Below, piece after piece: positions 16,826 to 27,746 of a stretch of 64,000 nt of DNA. Under the pieces are notes generated by a model. The model was not told the DNA's origin, did not search any database, and was given only the letters and a program-made list of their open reading frames with translations. The position numbers and the translations under genes were made by a program. This DNA is from Glycocaulis alkaliphilus (GTDB lineage Bacteria > Pseudomonadota > Alphaproteobacteria > Caulobacterales > Maricaulaceae). Location: positions 744,001 to 808,000 of the forward strand of contig NZ_CP018911.1 in NCBI RefSeq assembly GCF_004000605.1. The letters are read 5' to 3'. How positions within the stretch are numbered: the stretch's first letter is position 1; every line of letters begins with the position of its first letter.

Positions 16826-18193
16826 ATGGATATGCTGAACATCGCCCTTATCGCTGCCGGCGGCCTTCTGGCCGGGGCCGTACTGACCTTTCTCTGGTTG
16901 CGCGGCGCCGCTGCCCGTGCTGCGGCCTTGCAGGAACGTCTGGCTGAGACCGAGCGGCGCTTTGACACCGAACGCGCGCAGCGCCAGGCCGAGCTGGAAG
17001 GGGAACGTGTGGCCCGGCGCGAGGCCGAGCAGGCCGCGGCTGCCTTGAAAGCGCGCATCGATACCGAGGCCGAGGCGGTGAAGCGCGAGCGCGAGAGCCT
17101 GACCCAGCTCTCCAATGCCGTGCAGGAGAAGTTCCAGCTGCTCGCCAACGAGGCGCTGGACAAATCCCAGAAAGCCTTCCTCGATCGTGCTGCCGAAACC
17201 TTCAAGCAGAACCAGGAAAAGGCTGAAGGCAGTGTGAAGGAGCTGGTGACGCCGATCCGCGAAAAACTAGACCAGTTCAAGGCGACCGTTGACCATATCG
17301 AGAAGGAGCGCGCGGCCCATCGCGGCGAGCTGGGCGAGCAGATCAACGCCCTGCGCCAGGGTCTTGCCGGTCAGCAGCAGGAGACTTCAAAGCTCGTCAA
17401 CGCGTTGCAGCGCTCCTCGACTACGCGCGGCCAGTGGGGTGAGCGTACGGTGGAGAATGTGCTGGAGCTGGCGGGCCTTACCAAGGGCATCGACTATGAA
17501 AGCCAGTATCAGGCGCGTGATAGCGAAGGCGCATCCCTGCGCCCGGATTTCGTGGTGCGCCTGCCCGGTGGCGGGCGTTTCGTCATCGATTCCAAGGTGG
17601 CGCTGACGGCTTATCTCGATGCGGTAGAAGCGCCCGACGAACCGGCCCGCAAGCAGCATCTGCGCCGTCACGCCATGCAGGTGAAGACCCATATCCGCCA
17701 GCTGGCCAGCAAGGAGTATGCAAAATCGGTGGAGGGAGCGATCGACTTCGTGGCGCTCTTCATTCCCGGCGAAAGCTTCTATTCCGCCGCGATGGAGGAG
17801 GAGCCGGGCCTGTTTGACGAGGCGATTGCGCAAGACGTGATTATCGTCACGCCCTCCACCCTGCTCGCACTGGCCAAGGCGGTGGCCTATGGCTGGCGCC
17901 AGCAGGCGCTGGAAGACAATGCCCGCAAGATCGCCGCGCTCGGCAGCGAGATACATGACCGGCTGCAGACCTTTACCGGCCATCTTGGCCGGGTCGGTTC
18001 GGGTCTCAAGTCTGCAACCGCTAATTATAACAGCGCGGTAGCCTCGCTTGAGGGCAGGGTTCTGGTGTCGGCGCGCAAGATGGCCGAACTCAACGCGGCG
18101 TCCGGTTCAAAGGCGCTGGAAGGCCCGGCACAGGTCGATGAAACGCCGCGTTCACTGGCTGCCCCGACTGACCGCGAAGGCAGCGATGCTTGA
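16826..18193 (+). CDS. rmuC: DNA recombination protein RmuC
   Basis: 455 residues. One N-terminal membrane helix ([20 protein letters not shown]) is followed by a long coiled coil (about residues 25-190). The conserved RmuC nuclease-like domain comes next, with [42 protein letters not shown] and [13 protein letters not shown]. RmuC limits DNA inversions and is linked to a restriction-endonuclease-like fold. The gene runs up to the def gene with essentially no gap, so the two are probably co-transcribed. Confidence 0.93.
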   Translation: MDMLNIALIAAGGLLAGAVLTFLWLRGAAARAAALQERLAETERRFDTERAQRQAELEGERVARREAEQAAAALKARIDTEAEAVKRERESLTQLSNAVQEKFQLLANEALDKSQKAFLDRAAETFKQNQEKAEGSVKELVTPIREKLDQFKATVDHIEKERAAHRGELGEQINALRQGLAGQQQETSKLVNALQRSSTTRGQWGERTVENVLELAGLTKGIDYESQYQARDSEGASLRPDFVVRLPGGGRFVIDSKVALTAYLDAVEAPDEPARKQHLRRHAMQVKTHIRQLASKEYAKSVEGAIDFVALFIPGESFYSAAMEEEPGLFDEAIAQDVIIVTPSTLLALAKAVAYGWRQQALEDNARKIAALGSEIHDRLQTFTGHLGRVGSGLKSATANYNSAVASLEGRVLVSARKMAELNAASGSKALEGPAQVDETPRSLAAPTDREGSDA

Positions 18194-18225
18194 TCGAACC
18201 CCCTTTGCCCATTAGGTCTAGGCAC

Positions 18226-18744
18226 ATGACAGTACACCCAATACTCACGGTTCCCGATCCGCGCCTGAAACTGGTTTCAAAGCCGGTGGAGCGCGTTGAT
18301 GACGATCTTCGAAACCTGATGGATGACATGGTGGAGACCATGTACGAGGCCGATGGTATCGGTCTTGCGGCTATCCAGATCGGCGTCGACAAGCGCGTCA
18401 TCGTCATGGATCTGTCTGAAAAGCGTGATTCCCCGCGCTATTTCGTCAATCCGGTCGTCACACCGCTGACCGAGGAAACAAAGCCTTATAGCGAGGGCTG
18501 CCTGTCCATCCCGGATGTTTATGACGAGGTGGAACGCCCGGCGCGGGTGAGCGTTAAGTATCTCGACTATGATGGCAATGAACGTGAAGAGATCGCTGAG
18601 GATCTGTTTGCGGTGTGCATACAGCACGAAATGGACCATCTCGAAGGGGTGCTCTTCATCGATTACCTCTCGCGCCTGAAACGCGACCGGGCGGTGAAAA
18701 AGGTCCAGAAGCTTGTTAAGTCGCGACTGGAGGCTGCCGAATGA
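18226..18744 (+). CDS. def: Peptide deformylase
   Basis: 172 residues. Removes the formyl group from the N-terminal methionine of new proteins. All three motifs are intact: GIGLAAIQ (residues 44-51), EGCLSIP (metal ligand Cys92) and HEMDH (His134 onward). ATG 18226 gives the canonical [14 protein letters not shown] start. The longer frame to 18190 overlaps the end of rmuC and is not conserved-looking. The stop overlaps the following lipoprotein start (ATGA). The methionyl-tRNA formyltransferase gene that often follows def is absent here. Confidence 0.96.
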   Translation: MTVHPILTVPDPRLKLVSKPVERVDDDLRNLMDDMVETMYEADGIGLAAIQIGVDKRVIVMDLSEKRDSPRYFVNPVVTPLTEETKPYSEGCLSIPDVYDEVERPARVSVKYLDYDGNEREEIAEDLFAVCIQHEMDHLEGVLFIDYLSRLKRDRAVKKVQKLVKSRLEAAE

Positions 18745-19487
18745 CCCTGTCCCGCTATGCCACTCTGGGAGGCTCAGTCGCGCTGGCTGCGCTTCTCGCC
18801 GCGTGTGATCCCGCCGACACCGTTCCCGAGCCGCAGCCTGCCCCGGACCCTGCTCCGCAGCCGCACACTGCGTCGGACGGCGTTGGGGCTGTTAATAATG
18901 AGCCCATTCCTGAGTTGGCCCGCGACCCGGCTGACCCGCTGGATGCGAGCCCCGATACGGCGCCGGCAGCGGATGGTTTAATCGAGGCCCTGTCCCAGTA
19001 TTGCGGCCAGTCGTTCGAGGGCGAGATCACCAGCCCGCCTGTCGAGATGGATGGGGATTTTGCCGGTCAACGCCTCGTCATGCACGTGCGTGAGTGCTTT
19101 GAGGATGAAGTGCGTGTGCCGTTCCATGTCGGGGATAACCATTCACGCACATGGCTTATCACCCGTCTGGACGATGGCCGCCTGCGGCTGAAGCATGACC
19201 ACCGCCATGAAGATGGATCAGAAGATACGCTCACCCAGTATGGCGGCGAGAGCGTCTTCCCGCCGGTCTCGGCGCGCGTGGAGTTCCCGGCTGATCAGTT
19301 CTCGAAAGATCTGTTCGAGCGTGAGGGTATCCCGGTTTCCATGGACAATACCTGGATCATGGAAGTCACCGATACGACATTCGTTTACACGCTGACGCGC
19401 CCGAACCGCCTGTTCGAGGTGACGTTTGACCTCACCAATCCGGTAGATACGCCGCCCACGCCCTGGGGCTGGGAGGGTGAAGAGTAG
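18741..19487 (+). CDS. Hypothetical lipoprotein
   Basis: 248 residues. The signal peptide ends LLAAC (lipobox Cys22). A Pro/Ala/Asp-rich linker follows (about residues 23-75). The globular domain has two cysteines (QYCGQSF and [11 protein letters not shown]) that could form a disulfide, then a beta-rich C-terminal part rich in charged and aromatic residues. There are no catalytic motifs. It is translationally coupled to def by a 4-base overlap, yet its product must be exported, so no functional link is implied. A strong terminator follows. Family not recognised. Confidence 0.75.
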   Translation: MTLSRYATLGGSVALAALLAACDPADTVPEPQPAPDPAPQPHTASDGVGAVNNEPIPELARDPADPLDASPDTAPAADGLIEALSQYCGQSFEGEITSPPVEMDGDFAGQRLVMHVRECFEDEVRVPFHVGDNHSRTWLITRLDDGRLRLKHDHRHEDGSEDTLTQYGGESVFPPVSARVEFPADQFSKDLFEREGIPVSMDNTWIMEVTDTTFVYTLTRPNRLFEVTFDLTNPVDTPPTPWGWEGEE

Positions 19488-19512
19488 CCCTCCGCACATC
19501 TGACGGTGTGAT

Positions 19513-19546
19513 AAAGGCGCGGTCCGTTGGGGCCGCGCCTTTTTTT
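19513..19546. terminator. Rho-independent terminator after the def operon
   Basis: A 13-bp stem (AAAGGCGCGGTCC with GGGCCGCGCCTTT, one G-T pair), a GTTG loop and a T7 tract. It has A3 on the left, so it may also act weakly for the convergent acyltransferase gene. Confidence 0.9.
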
Positions 19547-19566
19547 GTGCGGTCTTTCAGGCGGGG

Positions 19567-20709
19567 TCAGTTGCTCCGCTGGCCTGCCAGCAACATGCTG
19601 GCTGCGCGGGTAAGCCCGGCCCAGCGCCCTGCCGTGCTGATTTCGGCAGCCGCGATATGGTCGATCCGGCTATGGATACGCTCGCCGAAACCGTGAACGC
19701 GTTTACCGCAAAGAGCCAGGCTAGCCTGTACCAGCTGTGCCGCCGCCTCGCGCAGCCGTTCTTCCAGGTTCGGTGCGCGTGCCACCCCGCTGAAGAGCTC
19801 GGAGCGGTGATTGGTGAAGTATCGCTTGTAGTCCTCGTGACCGGTGCCCATCTCGTAACGGGTCAGGCCAAACTCCTCCATCCGCGACAAGAGCAGGTAG
19901 ACCAGAAGATGGCCGGGCGAATAGGGCGACATTTCGGGGTCATAGGCGGCAAGCCAGGGGTGGAACGTGCCGTGACCTTGCGGTCCGTACTCGGCCGCGA
20001 TCAGGCGGCCGCCCACGCGCAGCGTGTAGAGCTTCCCGCTCACCACGCCGTCCTGCTTGGCGAACAGCGTGTGCATCATTTTTGCCGTCCAGCGCGGAGC
20101 CAGCACGTCATGGCGGCCGGTCTGGCGGTATTGCAGGCGTTTCCAGCTTATCAGCTCATCAAGGGTTGCCGGATCGCTGGACACTTCGAGGTGTATCTCG
20201 CCGTGCTCGGTTTCCAGCTTGCGCAGGCGGCGGCGGAAATCCTTGAAGCGTTTCGGGTGCTCGGCCTGCAACTCGGCGATGAGGGCATCAGCTGTCGACC
20301 GCTTTATCGCTGCGCGCGATGGTCCGACCGGCTCCAGCCCGGCAGCCGGTGGTTTGTCAGGCGTGAAGAGGGCTGCAAAGCGGGCGCGCGACAGGCCGGC
20401 CAGGGCCAGCAATTCCTCGTCACGTGTTTCCACGTCCTGCCTGCGCAATATGGCATGAATGTCAGAGAAGGCCGATCCGATGGGCCGGGCAAAGCCGCCT
20501 GGCCGGCGATGGTAGGCGAACACCGCCGCCAGCCCTTTTGCGTCGCGGAAAAGCGCGATCTCCACATCATTGCGGGTGGTTGAAACGGCTTGTGCGAATT
20601 CGGGATGCAGAAGGGGCGAGGCAAGGCCGGTGGCCAGCGCCATGGCTGTCCATGCGTGCTGGTCCTGCGCGGTCAGGGCTTCAATCTTGATTGTCTCACA
20701 GCGCAACAT
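19567..20709 (-). CDS. CelD/BcsL-like GNAT acyltransferase (HfsK-like)
   Basis: 380 residues of the Acetyltransf_6 / FemAB-related group. The double-GNAT layout shows RPIGSAFSDIHAI in the N-terminal half. The C-terminal half has SWKRLQYRQTGRHDVL, then GKLYTLRVGGRLIAAEYG and EMGTGHEDYKRYFTNH. In Caulobacter a protein of this type (HfsK) modifies holdfast polysaccharide, and elsewhere CelD-like proteins accompany cellulose or exopolysaccharide genes. No other polysaccharide gene is adjacent. A CtrA-like site lies about 90 bases upstream. Ends about 20 bases from the shared terminator. Confidence 0.8.
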   Translation of the reverse strand: MLRCETIKIEALTAQDQHAWTAMALATGLASPLLHPEFAQAVSTTRNDVEIALFRDAKGLAAVFAYHRRPGGFARPIGSAFSDIHAILRRQDVETRDEELLALAGLSRARFAALFTPDKPPAAGLEPVGPSRAAIKRSTADALIAELQAEHPKRFKDFRRRLRKLETEHGEIHLEVSSDPATLDELISWKRLQYRQTGRHDVLAPRWTAKMMHTLFAKQDGVVSGKLYTLRVGGRLIAAEYGPQGHGTFHPWLAAYDPEMSPYSPGHLLVYLLLSRMEEFGLTRYEMGTGHEDYKRYFTNHRSELFSGVARAPNLEERLREAAAQLVQASLALCGKRVHGFGERIHSRIDHIAAAEISTAGRWAGLTRAASMLLAGQRSN

Positions 20710-20795
20710 GATGCGGCCTCCACGTTCAGTTCGAGCGGAGACTTGCAGTTATCGTGCCAGAGGCGAGGCGTACCGCTGCCATTTTGCGTGTAAGG

Positions 20796-20810
20796 TTAGC
20801 AGCAGGTTAA
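20796..20810. promoter_or_regulatory. Candidate CtrA-binding site
   Basis: TTAG-N7-TTAA, one mismatch from the CtrA consensus TTAA-N7-TTAA. It lies 87-101 bases upstream of the CelD/HfsK-like gene and just past the end of the SDR gene. The match to a short motif may be by chance. Confidence 0.35.
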
Positions 20811-20815
20811 CAGCG

Positions 20816-21685
20816 TCACCCGATGCCGTGCTCTGCTTTCCACGCCGCGAGGTCCACGCCCAGCACGTCGGCGAGGATCGCCGCAGTGCCGCCATTGGGA
20901 TCAGGTACGGTGCCTGTGGTCAGGCCGCCATCGACCACCAGTGCCTGCCCCGTCACGAAGCGCGCCTCGTCGCTGGCCAGATACACGGCGGCATTTGCGA
21001 TATCAGCAGGACTGCCACCTACAGGCAAAGGCTGGGCGAAGGCTCCGAGCTCCTCCAGCTTGGGCTGGGCGGCCTCGGCGGCGTCCTGATCCAGCCCGAA
21101 AGCCCGCCCGAACACGGCGGTCGCGATGAGGCCGGGATTGATGCAGTTCACCCGGATTTTATGGGGCGCAAGCCGCACCGAGACGGTCTTTGTCATATGG
21201 ATCAGCGCGGCTTTGGCGATGGAGTAGAGCAGGGGCCCGTAATTCACGCCAATCCCGGCAACGCTGGAGGTGGAGATGATCGCCCCCCCGCCAGCGGCCT
21301 GCATGTGGGGCAAGGCGTGCTTGATGCCGAAAAGGGCGGCGCGCAAATGCAGGTGCATGACGTGATCGAACGTTGCTGCCTCGATCTTGTCCACCGGATA
21401 GTCCGGCTCGGCAGAGCCAGCATTATTGAACAATATGTCCAGCTGCCCGTGGCGTTCGATGGCCAGATTGATCAACGCCTTGATGTCAGCCTCGTTTTTC
21501 ACATCGGTGGTGCGGAAGGCAAGCTTTGGCCCGTGAAACTGCGCCATCACTTCGCCGCGCCCGGTCTCCAGATCGCCCATCACGACATGGGCGCCTTCGG
21601 CTATGAAGCGCTCCACGCTTGCCTTGCCGATACCGCTGGCACCGCCAGTGATGACCGCGACCTTGCCATCCAGCCGTCCACCCAT
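20816..21685 (-). CDS. Short-chain dehydrogenase/reductase
   Basis: 289-residue NAD(P)-dependent oxidoreductase. It has the cofactor motif TGGASGIG, the NNAG motif, the catalytic Ser in STSSVAGIG, and YSIAK with the catalytic Tyr and Lys. C-terminal segments VNCINPGLI and SDEARFVTGQALVVDGG are typical of classical SDRs. An extra C-terminal tail of about 35 residues follows the usual VDGG end. The ATG at 21685 has AAGGGG about 10 bases upstream. The frame is open to 21724 without a better site. The substrate cannot be inferred. Confidence 0.9.
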   Translation of the reverse strand: MGGRLDGKVAVITGGASGIGKASVERFIAEGAHVVMGDLETGRGEVMAQFHGPKLAFRTTDVKNEADIKALINLAIERHGQLDILFNNAGSAEPDYPVDKIEAATFDHVMHLHLRAALFGIKHALPHMQAAGGGAIISTSSVAGIGVNYGPLLYSIAKAALIHMTKTVSVRLAPHKIRVNCINPGLIATAVFGRAFGLDQDAAEAAQPKLEELGAFAQPLPVGGSPADIANAAVYLASDEARFVTGQALVVDGGLTTGTVPDPNGGTAAILADVLGVDLAAWKAEHGIG

Positions 21686-21823
21686 TTTCGCTGTGCCCCT
21701 TGTCAGTGAACTCAGGGCACACACTGGCCCGCATTCGGCAATGCCGGCAAGCCCTTTGCCGGAGATGTAGGGGAACGCTTGTCTGCCTTGCGGGTTATCA
21801 ACCGGGATATAAGGCGGGCTTTC

Positions 21824-23053
21824 ATGGAACGTATCAAATTACTCATAAGCCGGATCACCGGCTCTCTCTGGTTTCTGCCGGCCTTGTATGCGGCCGGAGC
21901 GATAGTGCTGGTTTTCGCCGCGCCGCTGACCAGGTTCATTGTTCCAGATGCGCTTGCCGAGCTGATTGAGGAAGAGGCTCTGCGCACCATCCTCAATGTT
22001 CTGTCGTCCAGCCTGCTGGCCGTAACGATCTTTTCACTGACGACGATGGCGACGTCGCTTAAGGCTGTCAGCGATGCTGCGACGCCGCGCGCAAGGCCCA
22101 TTCTCATAAAGGGCGGCGGCGCACAGAACGCCATTGCGACCTTCCTCGGGGCCTTCATTTTCAGCATGATCGGGCTGGTCGCACTCAATAGCGGCATGCT
22201 GGGCGGTGGCGGCGCGACGATGTTGTTTGCCCTCACGGGGCTTGCGACGCTTATGGTGGTGATCGTCCTCATCCAGTGGATCCGGCAGCTTTCAACGCTC
22301 GGCGATGTCGAGGATGCAATCTCGAAGGTCGAGGCGGCGACGCGGAATGCATTCCGCACGCTTGCCTGTCTGCCGCCTTCAGCCGGTCAATCAGCATTGG
22401 GTAAGGCCAAGCCCTATGCGCTGCGCGCTGAACGGCCGGGCTATGTGCAGATGATCGATCTGCCTGCGCTGGAGGACACGGCAAAAAGGCTGGATGTGCG
22501 CGTGGAAGTGTTGGCCATTCCAGGTGACAGGTGCGGACCGGCTCTGGAACTGGCACGCGTGTATGGCGCGGACAGCGCTAAAATGGCGCAAAAGCTCCTG
22601 CCCTGCTTTGTGCGGGGCAGCGTGCGCACCCTGGAGGCCGACCCCCGGCTTGGACTGACAGCCCTTAGCGAGATCGGGTCACGCGCCCTGTCGCCGGGCA
22701 TCAATGATCCCGGCACGGCCATCTCCGCAGTTCGCGCGCTGGAGCGCTGCTTTGCCGGATGGTGCGAGGTTCTGAATGATGCCGGAGACCGCGAAGCTCT
22801 GTCCCGCGTCGTCTATCCCGGCCTCGATGCAGCCGAAGCCTTGCGCGAACCAGTCATCGCGCTGGCGCGTGACGGGGCAGCACAGCTGGAGGTCATGCGC
22901 GCTCTGGGCCAGCTATGCGCGACCGCCTCTGAACTGGACGGCCTTGACCTTGGCAAGGAGACAAGCGCCCTGAAGGCGGAGATCGTTGAACGGGCGAGCA
23001 CCGCGATGGCGCACAAAAGTGACATTGTGCGGCTTAAGGAAGCGATTGGCTGA
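21824..23053 (+). CDS. DUF2254 membrane protein
   Basis: 409 residues. Four N-terminal transmembrane segments (SLWFLPALYAAGAIVLVFA; ILNVLSSSLLAVTIFSL; ATFLGAFIFSMIGLVAL; LFALTGLATLMVVIVLIQWI) precede a soluble C-terminal domain with the family segment DPRLGLTALSEIGSRALSPGINDPGTA. DUF2254 proteins are widespread inner-membrane proteins of unknown function. The ATG at 21824 has AAGG upstream. A TTG at 21779 would add 15 residues. It is divergent from the SDR gene and followed 79 bases later by guaB. Confidence 0.85.
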   Translation: MERIKLLISRITGSLWFLPALYAAGAIVLVFAAPLTRFIVPDALAELIEEEALRTILNVLSSSLLAVTIFSLTTMATSLKAVSDAATPRARPILIKGGGAQNAIATFLGAFIFSMIGLVALNSGMLGGGGATMLFALTGLATLMVVIVLIQWIRQLSTLGDVEDAISKVEAATRNAFRTLACLPPSAGQSALGKAKPYALRAERPGYVQMIDLPALEDTAKRLDVRVEVLAIPGDRCGPALELARVYGADSAKMAQKLLPCFVRGSVRTLEADPRLGLTALSEIGSRALSPGINDPGTAISAVRALERCFAGWCEVLNDAGDREALSRVVYPGLDAAEALREPVIALARDGAAQLEVMRALGQLCATASELDGLDLGKETSALKAEIVERASTAMAHKSDIVRLKEAIG

Positions 23054-23098
23054 GCGGGCATGAGACCAGCCCTTGCGCCGAAGCGGATTCAGGGTTAG

Positions 23099-24621
<1,523 letters not shown>

Positions 24622-24622
<1 letters not shown>

Positions 24623-25935
24623 TGCGGGACGCAGGGCGCATAGCCGCCGCCATTGAGGTGCTGGACACCATTTTGAACCGGCATCAGCCGGTCAAGGAAG
24701 CCATGCGCGACTGGGGCAAGGCCAACCGCTATGCGGGCTCTGGCGACCGGGCGTGGATTTCCGGCCTCGTGCTGGACAGTCTGCGGCGCAGAGGCTCTGT
24801 CAGCCATCTGATGGGCGCTGACAGCCCCCGCGCTCTGGTGCTCGGCACGCTTTCCCATGAGTGGGAGACGGGGCCGGACGCCGTCGCCGCGATCTTTGAA
24901 GGCGATGAGCACGCCCCTGAACCGCTAACCGATGCAGAGCGTGCGGGCATGCTGGCCACCTTGCCTGATGACGCGCCGCTGCACGCGCGCGCGGAAATCC
25001 CTGAATGGCTCGCCGCGAGCTTTGAGCGCGGGTTTGGCAAGGACGCGGTGCTGGAAGGGGCCAGTATGGCGGGCCGTGCGCCGGTGGATTTGCGCGTCAA
25101 TGCGCTCAAAACCGACCCTGAAAAGGCGATTGGCGCGGTGCGCGCCCAGATCAATGCCGATCCATCGGAATTGCTCACCACGGCCATCCGCATTCCCGGC
25201 CATGATCCGCGCGCCAAATCCCCGCCCGCTGATGCCATCCCTGCTTACGGAAAAGGCTGGGTAGAGGTGCAGGATATTGGCAGCCAGATCGCCGCGCTCG
25301 CCGCGGCGCCGGTGGAAGGGCTGCAGGTGCTCGATTTCTGCGCCGGTGCGGGCGGAAAGACGCTGTCTCTGGCCGCGCTGATGAACAATACCGGCCAGCT
25401 CTATGCGTGGGATTATGACTGGCGGCGCCTGCGCGCCATCTGGCCGCGTCTGGAGCGGGCAGGGGTGCGCAATGTGCAGGTGCGTTCGGGCAAGGAAGCA
25501 GAAGCCTTGGGCGATCTGGAAGGCAAGATGGATCTGGTCTTCATCGACGCGCCCTGCACAGGCTCTGGCACCTGGCGGCGCAGGCCAGACACGAAATGGC
25601 GCCTGAAGGAAAAGGCGCTCGCCACACGCATCGCTCAGCAGGACGAGGTGCTGGCCAAGGCCGCAAAATACGTGCGTCCCGGCGGGCGCATGGTCTATGT
25701 GACCTGCTCCATCCTGCCGGAGGAAAATGGCGACCGGATCGACGCGTTCCTGAGCACCAATCCCGATTTCCGCGCCGTGCCGGTGATGGACGCGCTTGTC
25801 GCTTCAGGCCAGCTCACCGAAGAGGGCGCGCTCACGTTATCTGCCTGCGCAGGCGCTCACGGAGCCCTCCAGCTCACCCCCGCCCGCACCGGCACGGACG
25901 GATTTTACGTGTGCGGACTGGAGAAGGCGGGGTAG
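24622..25935 (+). CDS. RsmB/NOP-family rRNA (cytosine-5) methyltransferase
   Basis: 437 residues. Rossmann-fold SAM methyltransferase of the RsmB/NSUN type. The N-terminal NusB-like helical part (about residues 1-130) starts MRDAGRIAAAIEVLDTIL. The SAM motif is VLDFCAGAGGKTLSLAA. Motif IV is DAPCTGSGTWRRRPD, with the cysteine used for enzyme release. The catalytic cysteine lies in VTCSILPEENGDR. Family members methylate C5 of a cytosine in 16S rRNA. The ATG overlaps the guaB stop, so it is co-translated with guaB. Confidence 0.92.
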
Positions 25936-26277
25936 GCTCAGTCCCCACTGGGACGCCATGGAAGCAGTTTCATGAAGTGAAGCAGTTTTGGTATTAGTCC
26001 GAGCACCAAACTCAATAGTTTCCAAGGCCTAGCTGTTTTGCTCGATTCATGGAGCCAACCAACATGGCAAGAGCATGACTTATGAGAAAAGTATAAACCT
26101 TCACGTCGCACGTGTTCTGATCTGAAGGAAAAATAAAGTCTCGAACTTGTATTGCGCACGCACATTCCTCCGTGCGTTAGGGTTGATAGGCACCTGTTTT
26201 GCAATACAATGCGATAATATTAGATCGATCACGTTTTGTTCGCAATATATTTTAGCAGTAGGGTAAAAGGGTGTGGA
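25936..26277. other. Gene-free stretch, AT-richer than its surroundings
   Basis: About 340 bases. GC content falls, and short frames on both strands are broken by several stops. Minus-strand frames (for example 25938-26204) have no ribosome site or recognisable family. The small inverted repeat ACGCAC/GTGCGT lies near 26160. It may be a decayed gene, for example a lost partner of the DUF2442 gene that follows, but nothing can be identified. Confidence 0.35.
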
Positions 26278-26547
26278 ATGATCAAAGTCATCCATATCAA
26301 GGCCAGTGGCCCGGCCAGTCTGCACCTGACCTTCTCGGACGGTCAGGCCGGTGAGCTGGACCTGTCCGCCCTCATCGCCCGGTCCGGCGCTATGGTGGAG
26401 CCCTTGCGTGATCCCGCCTATTTCGCGCGCGTCTTCCTCGAAGAAGGCGCGCCAACCTGGCCGAACGGGTTCGATCTTGCGCCGTGGGCCCTGCACAAGG
26501 ACATGACGGCGCAAGGCCTGCTCAAGCCTGCAGGCCGCGCCGCCTGA
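26278..26547 (+). CDS. DUF2442 domain protein
   Basis: 89 residues. The pattern fits DUF2442: an N-terminal beta-rich part (IKVIHIKASGPASLHLTFSDGQ), an ELDLSALI segment, LRDPAYFARVFLEEGAPTWPNGFDLAPWALH, and a short tail. Such genes often sit next to a DUF4160 gene in small mobile or toxin-antitoxin-like pairs, but no DUF4160 frame is seen here. ATG 26278 has AAAGG about 10 bases before it. It follows an AT-richer degenerate stretch and is convergent with the ArsR gene. Confidence 0.8.
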   Translation: MIKVIHIKASGPASLHLTFSDGQAGELDLSALIARSGAMVEPLRDPAYFARVFLEEGAPTWPNGFDLAPWALHKDMTAQGLLKPAGRAA

Positions 26548-26550
26548 GCC

Positions 26551-26880
26551 TCACTCCCCCCGCTCCTTCTGCCCCCGTGCCACTTCGGTGGCGAGGGCTT
26601 CGAGCTTGTGCGTCCAGAAGCCCTTGAAGCGCGATAGCCAGTCATCAACCTGCTGCAACGGGGCGGGTTCGAGCGTGTAGATGCGGCGCGGCCCGTCCAC
26701 GCGGGAGCTGGCAAAGCCTGCATCGCGCAGGACTTTCAGGTGCTGGGAGACGCCGGCCTGGCTGATGCCGAACTCGGCGCGGATCACCTCCACGATCTCC
26801 CCGGAGCGCAGCTCGCTGTCGGCCAAGAGTTCCAGTATGCGCCGGCGCACCGGGTCTCCAAGGACGTCAAAGGCGTGCAT
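26551..26880 (-). CDS. ArsR-family transcriptional regulator
   Basis: 109 residues. The winged helix-turn-helix begins FDVLGDPVRRRILELLADSELRSGEIV, and the recognition helix lies in GISQAGVSQHLKVLRDAGF. The RRIYTLEPAPLQQVDDWL wing and C-terminal helix follow. There are no metal-binding cysteines (ELCVCDL-type) in the expected helix, so it is more like the SRPBCC-associated regulators than arsenic sensors. It starts 6 bases after the SRPBCC stop and is the second gene of that operon. The 12-base palindrome upstream of the operon may be its own operator. Confidence 0.9.
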   Translation of the reverse strand: MHAFDVLGDPVRRRILELLADSELRSGEIVEVIRAEFGISQAGVSQHLKVLRDAGFASSRVDGPRRIYTLEPAPLQQVDDWLSRFKGFWTHKLEALATEVARGQKERGE

Positions 26881-26885
26881 GGAGG

Positions 26886-27524
26886 TTATTGCTCCTCACC
26901 CTTGAAAAAGGCGGCGGTGCGGGCAGCCGCCGCGCGGGCCTCGTCTGCCGGTGCGCCGGAGGCTGCATGCGCCTCGCCCCACGCCTTGGCACTGGCATCG
27001 ACCAGATCGCGATAATTCTGCGAGGCGAACCATTCGCCGCTCGCTTCCACCGGCGCGGTCACCTCGCCGCTGACAAATAGCGCCAGCCCGCCCAGGCCCA
27101 GATCCCAGCCGACACCGCCCGCGCCGGGGCCGTATTTTTCTTCCCAGTCGGGATCGACCACGTAGAGATGGGTGAGTTCCAGGCGCGCATGGCCATTGCC
27201 TGCCGTGTAGAGCCGCACGCTTACCCAGCTGACCTGTTCGGAGAATTCCCAGGTGACGTCCAGCGTGCGCGGCGGCTCGCAGACGCTAATTTCGCCAGCC
27301 GCATTATTCTCGATCTGGAACCGGCCACCAAGGCGGAGATCGCCCGACACGGGCGAGAACCAGCGCGCGAGGCGCTCTTTCGTAGTCACCGCCTCCCACA
27401 AATCCTCGATACGGGTGGCGTAGGTGCGGCTCGCTACAATCGCGACGGCGGGTTTGCCGTCCCGCTCCAGATTGCGCACCTCGCGGGCCGTGGCCCCGAT
27501 GGCCGCTGCAATGTCGATATGCAT
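26886..27524 (-). CDS. SRPBCC (AHSA1/START-like) domain protein
   Basis: 212 residues with an AHSA1-type lipid or hydrophobic ligand-binding fold. The characteristic start is SRTYATRIEDLWEAVTTKERLARWFSPVSGDLRLGGRF, followed by PRTLDVTWEF and the LTHL segment. A C-terminal helical extension (about residues 165-212) is Ala-rich. Genes of this type are commonly paired with an ArsR regulator, though usually the regulator comes first. Here the SRPBCC gene is promoter-proximal. The ligand is unknown. Confidence 0.88.
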   Translation of the reverse strand: MHIDIAAAIGATAREVRNLERDGKPAVAIVASRTYATRIEDLWEAVTTKERLARWFSPVSGDLRLGGRFQIENNAAGEISVCEPPRTLDVTWEFSEQVSWVSVRLYTAGNGHARLELTHLYVVDPDWEEKYGPGAGGVGWDLGLGGLALFVSGEVTAPVEASGEWFASQNYRDLVDASAKAWGEAHAASGAPADEARAAAARTAAFFKGEEQ

Positions 27525-27549
27525 GCCTGTCTCCCATGATTTCGATATA

Positions 27550-27561
27550 ACTTATATAAGT
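27550..27561. promoter_or_regulatory. Candidate operator of the SRPBCC-arsR operon
   Basis: ACTTATATAAGT is a perfect 12-base palindrome centred about 31 bases upstream of the SRPBCC start, inside an AT-rich patch (27540-27585) in otherwise GC-rich DNA. Position and symmetry fit autorepression by the ArsR protein. A second TTATAT half-site follows at about 27568. Confidence 0.5.
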
Positions 27562-27746
27562 AAAAAATTATATGATAGTCAAACGAGGGAAGGGGGTGAA
27601 AGGGAAGCGGGAGGGATGTGGCTTGCTGCTATGGCCGCGCAGCGGAGCGACCGGCGCCAACCGATTTTGCGTGTGCATGTCGGTGAACGCCGAGTAGGGT
27701 TGCGGGAATCGCTGCTTCGCGTGACGCACAGCGCCGGAGACAGAAT

